Positions 16,625-22,876 of a stretch of DNA of 22,876 bases are shown here, piece after piece. A program made the translations under genes and the position numbers. Source of the DNA: an uncultured Lachnospiraceae bacterium (GTDB taxonomy: Bacteria > Bacillota > Clostridia > Lachnospirales > Lachnospiraceae); contig CAJUHN010000031.1 in the NCBI GenBank assembly GCA_910585935.1, forward strand, positions 1 to 22,876, written 5' to 3'. A model generated the notes under the pieces. It had not been told where the DNA came from. It saw nothing but the letters and a program-made list of their open reading frames with translations, and ran no database searches. Each line of letters begins with the position of its first letter. Position 1 is the stretch's first letter.

Positions 16625-16692
16625 GAGCTTGAATCCATCATTTCCAGCTTATTTCTAGCTTGAAAAAATTTTCTTGACCTTTAAATAAAGGA
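16625..16692 (-). pseudogene. Decayed tandem copy of tRNA-Glu
   Basis: Aligned with the tRNA next to it, the plus-strand text 'gagcttgaatcca' matches its T-arm, 'ctagcttgaaa' its anticodon region and 'tgacctttaaataaagga' its D-arm and 5' acceptor ('tgacctttagactagagga'). The anticodon stem no longer pairs and bases are inserted in the middle. It appears to be an eroded duplicate. Confidence 0.5.
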
Positions 16693-16699
16693 ACTTTCA

Positions 16700-16772
16700 T
16701 GATCCTCATGGGACTTGAACCCAATATCTCCGGCTTGAAAGACCGGCGTCCTGACCTTTAGACTAGAGGACC
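16700..16772 (-). tRNA. tRNA-Glu (anticodon UUC)
   Basis: The minus strand gives a 73-base cloverleaf. Acceptor 'ggtcctc' pairs with 'gaggatc' (one G-U), the D-arm is 'gtc..ggac', and anticodon stem 'ccggt/gccgg' holds loop 'ctttcaa' with anticodon TTC. The T-arm 'ttggg ttcaagt cccat' has one T-T mismatch at its base. CCA is not encoded: the discriminator A is followed by 'tgaaag'. A missing CCA and imperfect T-stem suggest a secondary or mobile tRNA, not the main tRNA-Glu. A decayed copy lies beside it. Confidence 0.85.
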
Positions 16773-16831
16773 TTATTGCAGGCATGTTTCAGCCTGTAGT
16801 TTTATTGTTAATTTTCTTTTCTGTCTTCTAT

Positions 16832-17086
16832 TCATGCACTGATTTGTACTTGTGTTGCTGAATCAATAACTAGAATATCATCTAGATGTACCTGTAGAAC
16901 TGCTGCAAGCACTACTAAGTTGTCTATAGTAGGCAATGCTGCGCCTTGTTGCCATTTATATATAGCCTGCGGTGTGGCAAATCCGAAAATGTCCTGCAGA
17001 TCTTTTACGGACAGCTTAGCCTGCTTTCGTAATCTGCCTATGTTTTGTCCTGTTCTTATCATATCTATAACTGGCAAATTTACCAT
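16832..17086 (-). CDS. XRE-family helix-turn-helix regulator
   Basis: A small DNA-binding protein of 84 residues that is essentially only an HTH domain: 'TGQNIGRLRKQAKLSVKDLQ' (helices 1-2), 'FGFATPQAIYKWQQGAALPT' (recognition helix and turn) and 'IDNLVVLAAVLQVHLDDILV'. I chose ATG 17086 ('MVNLPVIDM') because AGGAGGTGAGG lies just upstream; the GTG at 17095 falls inside that ribosome site. It is transcribed towards the tRNA and away from the small ORF behind it. Its target is unknown. A role in controlling the neighbouring exporters is possible but not shown. Confidence 0.85.
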   Translation of the reverse strand: MVNLPVIDMIRTGQNIGRLRKQAKLSVKDLQDIFGFATPQAIYKWQQGAALPTIDNLVVLAAVLQVHLDDILVIDSATQVQISA

Positions 17087-17194
17087 AATCCTCACCTCCT
17101 GTTATCCAACTTCAATATCCAAATAGTGTTCTATTTTGTACTTGAGATTCTTTGATTAAAAATCGAGTAAATTCCAATTTGAGTTAATGGGATA

Positions 17195-17231
17195 TAAAAA
17201 ATACCGCCTATCTCATTTAAGATAAGCGGTA
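17195..17231 (-). terminator. Rho-independent terminator (minus strand)
   Basis: An 11-bp stem with one mismatch (17202-17212 with 17221-17231, core 'taccgc/gcggta') and an 8-base loop is followed, on the minus strand, by a run of six T. It lies 53 bases after the small ORF at 17284-17427 and separates it from the XRE gene. Confidence 0.75.
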
Positions 17232-17283
17232 CTTGAAATCTATGATCTATTCATGACAGCCTCTAAAAGACTTGATTCAGACA

Positions 17284-17427
17284 TCACACAGTTTTTCGCC
17301 TTTTTCTTACCTTACATGAGTACATTCTAATTAGACTCTGTTCTTTTTCTTCACTGAACAGTGCCTCATAATGTTCACTATGTAAGTAATATTCAAATCC
17401 ATTTGTGGTGAAATTAACTGTTGTCAT
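17284..17427 (-). CDS. Small hypothetical protein (47 aa)
   Basis: ATG 17427 is preceded by AAAGGAAAAG. The product starts 'MTTVNFTTNGFEYYLHSEHY', continues 'EALFSEEKEQSLIRMYSCKV' and ends with a basic tail 'RKRRKTV'. There is no membrane helix or known motif. A strong terminator stands 53 bases downstream, so it forms its own short transcription unit upstream of the XRE regulator gene. I do not recognise a family; the ribosome site, terminator and ordinary codon use support a real gene. Confidence 0.5.
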   Translation of the reverse strand: MTTVNFTTNGFEYYLHSEHYEALFSEEKEQSLIRMYSCKVRKRRKTV

Positions 17428-17579
17428 GATCTTTTCCTTTCTGAACTCTCTGTTCGCTTTGTTTTATATTACAATTACTATAACATTGATTTTCCCGTTT
17501 GTCATTATACTGATAATATAATTTTATAGATTTTTCCCATTTTTATTCTACCTCATTTCTGGTCTGTTTAGTTTTGACG

Positions 17580-17639
17580 GCAGAAAATAAATTAAGTGTT
17601 ACATTAGGAGAAAAAATAGTACAAAAACAATCTTGTTTA
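17580..17639 (+). repeat. 60-bp orphan copy of an exporter gene segment
   Basis: This is identical, except for two bases, to 19284-19343 inside the pair-3 subunit A gene; it encodes 'AENKLSVTLGEKIVQKQSCL'. The frame continues open into an unrelated 33-codon stretch, 'QKLPEQQGEKAKRKKKGKSE' and on to a stop near 17738. The segment is bracketed by 11-bp direct repeats 'tctgtttagtt' (17563-17573 and 17733-17743). The rest of 17428-17817 shows no gene. Confidence 0.8.
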
Positions 17640-17817
17640 CAGAAACTGCCAGAACAACAGGGGGAAAAAGCAAAGAGGAAGAAAAAAGGAAAGTCTGAAA
17701 AAACCAGAATCGGATATCAAAGGATACCCTGTTCTGTTTAGTTGAATTGTATAGTTTATGACATGAGAAAAGCACCCGCCATTTCTGACAGATGCTCTCC
17801 ATGCCGAATGTTAAGTT

Positions 17818-18237
17818 TTAACTTTCAGAGTCTGAAAGAATAATATCTATCATTTCCCACGGCGTGACAACAAACGGTTTCGCAGGAAAATGCCTGATAT
17901 TTCCTGTTACAAGGTATGCCTTCTCTGTTTTCCGTTTTTCCATGACAACCTCGTAAAATATCCTGTCCTTCGGGTCGGGCAGTTCAATATCAAGGCGTTC
18001 CGCGTCCATATAAATCCTTCTACTTCGGATATTATCCAGCACGTCGCGGATAATTTTTTACGTAAAATGGAATTTGGGGCGTGCAAGCACTTCACGGTAC
18101 TCCTTTACAATCTGTTCATTCAATATAGGGATAATAGGACCGTCAAAGGTCAGCTCCATAACATTGCCTGGTATTGAATTCCATTTGAGCATCGCCGAAA
18201 CAAGTACATTTGTATCAATGACTGCGTAATATTTCAT
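17818..18237 (-). pseudogene. PIN-domain toxin with internal stop
   Basis: The minus strand starts at ATG 18237 with 'MKYYAVIDTNVLVSAMLKWN', then 'PILNEQIVKEYREVLARPKF'. TAA at 18058-18060 (codon 60) interrupts, and the same frame continues 'KIIRDVLDNIRSRRIYMDAE', 'ELPDPKDRIFYEVVME', 'AYLVTGNIRHFP', 'FVVTPWEMIDIILSDSES'. The acidic residues of a PIN RNase (Asp8, the Glu in 'KEY', the Asp of 'PDPKD') are all present, which fits the COG1569-type 'putative toxin, PIN family'. A single substitution would restore the 139-codon gene. It overlaps the antitoxin by ATGA. GC content is higher than in the exporter genes, suggesting a separate origin. Confidence 0.85.
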
Positions 18238-18527
18238 AAGCTGTCCTGCTTCCTTGCCTTTGCAATTTCAGCATTGATTTCATCTTGCGTCATATCAGAT
18301 ATACCATTTTCTTCCGCAATGCGGCTGGCAGCCTTCATTGCCGCTATTGCGCGGTTTTCAGGCTTTATTTCAAGCTTCATGCTGAACGGTATGCCATTTT
18401 CCTGGATCAGCCTTGAAATGCACATACGCATATAGGTCGGCAGGTCGATCCCAAGACGCTCACAGATATCCGCTGCCTTGATTTTTGAAGTATCGTCTAT
18501 ACGGAATTGGACTAATGAGTTTGCCAT
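18234..18527 (-). CDS. RelB/DinJ-family antitoxin of the PIN toxin
   Basis: A 97-residue protein with an N-terminal ribbon-helix-helix: 'MANSLVQFRIDDTSKIKAAD', 'ICERLGIDLPTYMRMCISRL' and 'IQENGIPF', then a charged helix ending 'AEIAKARKQDSL'. The open frame reaches back to 18587, but ATG 18527 has AAAGGAG 8 bases upstream. Its TGA overlaps the toxin's ATG by four bases. It should bind and neutralise the PIN toxin and repress its own promoter. A promoter and an array of short repeats lie directly upstream. The antitoxin is intact although the toxin carries a stop. Confidence 0.88.
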   Translation of the reverse strand: MANSLVQFRIDDTSKIKAADICERLGIDLPTYMRMCISRLIQENGIPFSMKLEIKPENRAIAAMKAASRIAEENGISDMTQDEINAEIAKARKQDSL

Positions 18528-18554
18528 AATATCAACTCCTTTTGTGGTATCTAT

Positions 18555-18583
18555 ATTATAACCCATTTTGAAAACATTTGCAA
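18555..18583 (-). promoter_or_regulatory. Promoter of the relB-PIN operon
   Basis: On the minus strand, TTGCAA (18583-18578) and a perfect TATAAT (18560-18555) are 17 bases apart, about 28 bases upstream of the antitoxin start. Confidence 0.75.
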
Positions 18584-18600
18584 TCATTTGATGACATTTT
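18564..18600. promoter_or_regulatory. Four phased repeats over the relB-PIN promoter
   Basis: CATTTTG (18564), CATTTG (18575), CATTTG (18585) and CATTTT (18595) begin 11, 10 and 10 bases apart, covering the spacer, the -35 box and upstream DNA. One-turn spacing places them on one face of the helix, as expected for cooperative binding by a ribbon-helix-helix antitoxin or antitoxin-toxin complex. Confidence 0.55.
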
Positions 18601-18603
18601 TGT

Positions 18604-18753
18604 ATGAGTGCACAAATCAGAACAAAGGAATTTATTCAAATAATCTGTCAAAAAAACGAAGTAGAAATTTTGGCAGAATATGTTGATAGTGACCATAACC
18701 ATCTAGTTGGTATCTATGCCCCCATTTATCAGCGAGTAAATTATATAATATAG
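18604..18753 (+). pseudogene. IS200-type TnpA fragment
   Basis: A 49-codon frame from ATG 18604: 'MSAQIRTKEFIQIICQKNEV', 'EILAEYVDSDHNHLVGIYAP', 'IYQRVNYII'. 'IEI...V..DH(N)HL......P' resembles the HUH region of IS200/IS605 Y1 transposases ('PDHVHLLVSIPP'). Both His are kept, but the flanking parts and the catalytic Tyr region are absent. From 18754 to 19013 I see no gene, only AT-rich DNA and the strong AGGAGGTG site before ATG 19014. Confidence 0.45.
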
Positions 18754-19013
18754 AAAAGGAAATACGTCCAGAAAATTACAGATGGAAAATTTGTATTAGT
18801 AAGAACAAATAGATTGTCAGAAAAGGTATTTGAGTTTATAATAAATAAGAAAATTTTATTGTTTAGTATTTAATTTATTTTCTAATGATTTATATTTCTG
18901 TATCCAATAAAAAAGTATGTTTGGTTTTTTTAATATGATGATAAATCATATTTAATGTATGGGAGATTAAGAATCTCATAATTTTAGTTATGAGGGGGTT
19001 CAGGAGGTGAATT

Positions 19014-20794
19014 ATGAAAAAAAAGTATCATATCGTCGATTTTATTATTTTACTTGTAAAAGTAATCCCTTTACCAGTTATTTTGACTACATTTTTTAAG
19101 GTATTAGGAGCTATTTTACCTGCTTATCAAACAATTGCATTAGCAGATTTTATAGATATTGTGACACAAATTTTTCAAGGAGAAAAAACAACATCAGATG
19201 TTTTTATGCCACTTTTATTTATTTTAATCTGTATTATTTATGAAAAACTTGTTCCTGCTATTGAAAATGTGATTCATTTATCAGCAGAAAATAAATTAAG
19301 TGTTACATTAGGAGAGAAAATAGTACAAAAACGATCTTGTTTAAAGTATCAATATATAGAAAATAAAGATATGTGTGATTTAATAGAAAGAGTATGTACT
19401 GAACCAGAAAGAAGATTTTTGGATGGTTTTTTGAATATCCAAAATGGAATAGCTTTTGTTATAAGAATTGTGTCTTTACTCGCTATTGTAATAGCATATA
19501 CACCTTTAGAAGGAATGATTATATTAGCAGTATGTATTCCTTTATTTTATATCGCACAAAAAATGGGGAAAAAGAATTATGAAATGGAAAAAGATGCCGC
19601 TAAAATTAAGAGAAAATATCATTATTTAGCAGAGATTCTTACAAAACGGGAATATGTAGAAGAGCGTAGTTTATATCATTACAGTGATTTTATTTGTTCT
19701 AAATTTAATCAATTATTTGATCAATCATATAAAGTAGAAGCTCAAATCGAAAAAAAAAGATATATGAATATGAAAAGTGGATCTATGTTTACGATAGGAA
19801 TAGCTGTGATTATTATGACTATTTTGTTATTAGCGGTTCAAAGAGGAAATATGACTTTAGGTATCTATATTGCACTTGTGAGCACTATATTTAGTTTAGT
19901 ACAGAGTATGTCATGGCAATTATCAAGTGTTATGCAAGAGTATGCACGTTTAAAAGAATATTTAAAAGATTTCTCAGAATTTTTCTTTTAGAAGAGAAGG
20001 AAGGGGCTTGTGATGAGCCTGCCGATATATCAAATTTTCTATTTCAATCTTTGGAATTTAAAAATGTCAGTTTTCGGTATCCAAAAACAGATCACGATAT
20101 ATTAAAGAATTGCTCATTTTATTTATCAAAAAATAAGAGTTATGCCTTTGTTGGAAGTAATGGGGCTGGAAAAACAACCATAACAAAATTGCTGATGGGT
20201 TTATATGATAATTATGAAGGAGAGATTTTAATAAATGGAAAGAATATAAGAAATTATCCTTATTCTGAACTAAAAGCAATGATATCTGTAGTTTTTCAAG
20301 ATTTTAGTAAATATGCTATTTCTATCCGACATAATATCAGTTTGGGAAGTGCAGAGAAAGAAAATGAGGAAAAGCTTAGAAAAGTACTTAAAAAAGTGGA
20401 ATTGATGGAAATAATAGATCAGCTAGAGAAAAAAGAGAATACTTCTCTTGGAAAGCTAGAAGAGGGGAGTATTGATTTTTGAGGAGGACAGTGGCAAAGA
20501 TTAGCGATTGCAAGATTATTATATTCTGATCGCCCTATTAATATTTTAGATGAACCTACTTCAACATTAGATCCGATGGCAGAGCCTAGGGTATATGAAT
20601 TGTTTGGACATGTAAATTCTGGTCAATTTACCATTTATATCACGCATAGATTGGGAGCAGCTAGAATGGCAGATGAGATATTGGTGTTAGAGAATGGATA
20701 TGTGATGGAACAAGGATCTCATGACGAATTAATGATAGATGAAACGGGAGTATATCATAAGATGTTTGAAAGTCAGAGAAGTTGGTATGAATAA
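19014..20794 (+). pseudogene. ABC exporter half-transporter, pair 3 subunit A, broken
   Basis: ATG 19014 has a strong AGGAGGTG site. The first frame (325 codons) holds the membrane domain, ending near 'EYLKDFSEFF'. A one-base shift in the T-run at about 19980 moves to a second frame with 'ISNFLFQSLEFKNVSFRYPK', Walker A GSNGAGKT and 'VVFQDFSKYAISIRHN'. TGA at 20480-20482 then replaces the serine of the signature ('IDF*GGQWQRLAIAR'). The same frame goes on through 'INILDEPTSTLDP', 'IYITHRLGAARMA' and ends 'MFESQRSWYE' (20794). With both lesions no functional ATPase subunit is made. It most resembles pair-1 subunit A in layout and tail. A 60-bp piece of it recurs at 17580-17639. Confidence 0.9.
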
Positions 20795-20911
20795 GAGGTT
20801 TGAAATAAAATTTAGAGAGAATCGGAGGGAAAAATGAAAAATAGAAATAGTAGGAATTTTATCGGAAACAATCTGAGAGGTTTATAAGTATTATTTAAGG
20901 CGAACCCTGTT

Positions 20912-22615
20912 ATGATGGTTTTATATATTTTACTCGCTATTGTGTATGGTATTTCTTGGGTTCTACAAGTTGTGGTTTCACAAATATTTTTCGATAGAAT
21001 TTCTTTTATGATAGAGGGTGAAATGGAAGTAATAACTATATTAAAGGCTTTGATTGTAATGGGGATTACATACATTTTTGCGCAATTTATGAATGGAGTG
21101 TTTAATTATTATGGACAGATAAGTAATATGAAATTGGGAAAAGAAATTGACAATCTATTTTTTAAAAGGGTGGATCATTTAGCGCCTATAGAATATGAAG
21201 ATACCAAGCGATTAGATGATATTCATAAGGCTGAAAGTGGGAGTAAAGGATTATTTTGGGTTTCTACAACAATATTAGATATCATTTTTTTCTATGGAAC
21301 ATATTTTCTTTTTATGAGTGGATATCTGTATACATTTAATCCGATCTTAGGATTTTGTATAGTGATAATTTTTATTCCCTGTATTTTTTCTAAATTGATA
21401 AATTCTGTATTCTTTCGGAATCTGGAAGAAGAATCAGCACCTATTAAACGTAAGGTAGAATATTATAAACTCTGTATGGTAGATAAGGAATTTTATAAAG
21501 AAACTAGGATACTGGGAGCAACTGCTTTTTTTAAAAGATTATATATACAGGGTTTAAAAAAATTAAATCATTTGAAAATGAATACTCAATTAAAAAAGAG
21601 TATTTCAGATTTTATGATAAATATAGTAACTGTTTTCAGTTATGGTGTCGTTTTATATATGCTTTTTCTATCTGTAATGAATCAACAAGTTACAGTAGGA
21701 GCTTTCGCAGCTATTTTAACGAATTTAGGAAGAATTTATAATCTTATGGACGAAGTGATATCAGAACGATTTGGCTGGGCATCTGAAAATATTGCATCTG
21801 TTGAAAACTTTTTGAATTTTATACAAGAAGATGAAAAGCAGAAGAAACAAGATATGCCAAAGGAATTTGATATCAGACTGAAGCATATTGGTTTTACTTA
21901 TCCTATGAGTAAAAAAGAGGCATTAAGTGATATTTCTCTCACTTTATATCAAGGACAAACTGTGGCTCTAGTAGGAGAAAATGGAAGTGGAAAAACAACT
22001 TTGTGCAGAGTTCTTATGGGATTGTATCAACCAGATAAAGGAGAAATTTTTTATGGAGATCATCTTCTTTCGACATTAGAATTAATGAATATATCAGCAG
22101 TTTTCCAGAAATATTGTCGCTATAAAATGACAGTAAGCGAAAATATACAACTTGGTGAATTTTGGAAGAAGACTGATGAAAAAGAGTTAAAGGGTATCTG
22201 CAAAGATGTTGGAATACATTTAGAACAAGAACATTTTACAAATGGAATATATACCATGCTGGGACGAGAATTTGATGGTATAGAATTATCAGGGGGACAA
22301 TGGCAACGTATTGCTATAGCGAGGGGATTATTTAAAAATAGTAATATGATTATTTTAGATGAACCCACCGCAGCGATTGATCCACTAGAAGAAACACGCT
22401 TGTATCAAGACTTCGCCAAGATTTGCAAAAACAAGACGGCTGTTATCGTCACTCATAGACTCGCTTCAGCAAGAATTGCAGATCGAGTGATAGTGATGAA
22501 AGAGGGAAAAGTCATTCAAGATGGAAGTCATGAACAATTAATCTCTGTAGAAGGAGAATATAAAAAGATGTATGAAGAACAGAAAAAGTGGTATGTTAAT
22601 GATAGAAATATATAG
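20912..22615 (+). CDS. ABC exporter half-transporter, pair 3 subunit B, damaged start
   Basis: The open frame of 567 codons has all ATPase motifs: Walker A GENGSGKT (355-362), 'AVFQKYCRYKMTVSEN', signature LSGGQ (459-463), Walker B 'MIILDEPTAAIDP' with Glu484, and His515. The natural start is probably ATG 20834, after CGGAGGG, reading 'MKNRNSRNFIGNNLRGL', then TAA at 20885-20887 (codon 18), then 'VLFKANPVMMVLYILLAIVY'. Without readthrough, translation must restart at ATG 20912 or 20915, which lack a ribosome site; the first membrane helix would still be complete. Since its partner is dead, this gene is probably also on the way out. It ends 'MYEEQKKWYVNDRNI'. From 22616 to 22814 no gene is seen. 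Confidence 0.85.
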   Translation: MMVLYILLAIVYGISWVLQVVVSQIFFDRISFMIEGEMEVITILKALIVMGITYIFAQFMNGVFNYYGQISNMKLGKEIDNLFFKRVDHLAPIEYEDTKRLDDIHKAESGSKGLFWVSTTILDIIFFYGTYFLFMSGYLYTFNPILGFCIVIIFIPCIFSKLINSVFFRNLEEESAPIKRKVEYYKLCMVDKEFYKETRILGATAFFKRLYIQGLKKLNHLKMNTQLKKSISDFMINIVTVFSYGVVLYMLFLSVMNQQVTVGAFAAILTNLGRIYNLMDEVISERFGWASENIASVENFLNFIQEDEKQKKQDMPKEFDIRLKHIGFTYPMSKKEALSDISLTLYQGQTVALVGENGSGKTTLCRVLMGLYQPDKGEIFYGDHLLSTLELMNISAVFQKYCRYKMTVSENIQLGEFWKKTDEKELKGICKDVGIHLEQEHFTNGIYTMLGREFDGIELSGGQWQRIAIARGLFKNSNMIILDEPTAAIDPLEETRLYQDFAKICKNKTAVIVTHRLASARIADRVIVMKEGKVIQDGSHEQLISVEGEYKKMYEEQKKWYVNDRNI

Positions 22616-22814
22616 TTATAAATAAGATACTTTCTTTTTCTATGAAACGCATTTATAAAAAAATTTGAGAAAATAACAGATCGTTATATTCCTTCAGTTA
22701 ATTCTAATGTCATATCTATTGTGTTTCCTCTAGATTTAAAAACAAAAATGAATATTTATAACAGTTCAGACTTTTTATTTTATTTGTTATGGTGAAATTC
22801 ATTTTTCACAAATT

Positions 22815-22876
22815 AGAACAGCCAACCAACGAGCGGAGGCAAGGAAGTATTCCATAAGAAGCCCCTTGGAAGACGT
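22815..22876. repeat. Palindromic element, copy 2 (cut by window end)
   Basis: It begins 'agaacagccaaccaac' and continues 'ggcaaggaagtattcca' to 'ttggaagacgt' at the last base. It is the reverse complement of 11627-11688 with 56 of 62 bases identical. The element presumably continues beyond the window, where its second arm would lie. Confidence 0.8.

Noticed and set aside
16920..17126. 68-codon plus-strand open frame
   Set aside because: It is the shadow of the XRE regulator gene, which has a strong ribosome site and HTH motif on the minus strand.
17890..18177. 95-codon plus-strand open frame
   Set aside because: It is the mirror frame of the PIN toxin remnant, whose motifs are clear on the minus strand.
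20480..20887. Stop codons in otherwise good frames (also 7901, 12557 and 18058) as signs of recoding or an altered genetic code
   Set aside because: All three stop codons occur at unrelated positions, next to frameshifts and truncations. Intact genes use TAA, TGA and TAG normally as ends, so ordinary decay explains them.

Overview
The window is low-GC, Gram-positive DNA. It has AT-rich coding sequence, AGGAGG-type ribosome sites, some GTG and TTG starts, and transposase and regulator types I recognise from gut Clostridia. A Lachnospiraceae-like host is the best guess; this rests on protein resemblance from memory, not on a search. Most of the window is an accessory 'graveyard': intact ABC exporter genes lie among many broken mobile elements and toxin-antitoxin remnants.

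Left part (1-7800). A group II intron remnant (1-420) is followed by a frameshifted IS982-type transposase (minus). An apparently intact soluble ABC-class ATPase of the COG3044 type follows (1422-3137). Next come a decayed gene with a papain/C39-like 'CYDD ... GHTF' pattern (3189-4020), a truncated IS4/IS231-type transposase, a broken dinJ/yafQ-like toxin-antitoxin pair, an AT-rich gap, an ISLre2-type element with perfect 22-bp ends and a shattered transposase (5541-6808), and the C-terminal third of an AlbA/HATPase-type ATP-binding protein.

Middle (7886-16576). The first 35 codons of a sensor kinase run straight into exporter pair 1 (8004-11485, two half-transporters overlapping by ATGA). 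Then come a palindromic element, a frameshifted DUF4160/DUF2442 pair and a second, partial copy of the tail of the pair-1 gene. A good promoter, a 15-codon ORF and exporter pair 2 (12899-16576) form the next unit.

Right part (16600-22876). On the minus strand lie a tRNA-Glu with a decayed tandem copy, an XRE regulator, a small ORF with a terminator, and a RelB/PIN toxin-antitoxin operon whose toxin carries a stop codon but whose promoter and repeat-array operator look intact. An IS200 fragment precedes exporter pair 3 (19014-22615). Its first subunit has a frameshift and a stop codon at the signature serine, and its second has a stop at codon 18. The window ends inside another copy of the palindromic element, inverted relative to the first.

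How they work together: each pair looks like a heterodimeric type IV (ABCB-like) exporter, with all ATPase motifs present in pairs 1 and 2. The sensor-kinase stub and the C39-like remnant suggest an ancestral sensing/export locus for peptides or other small molecules that has been amplified and is now being lost piece by piece. No substrate can be assigned from sequence alone.
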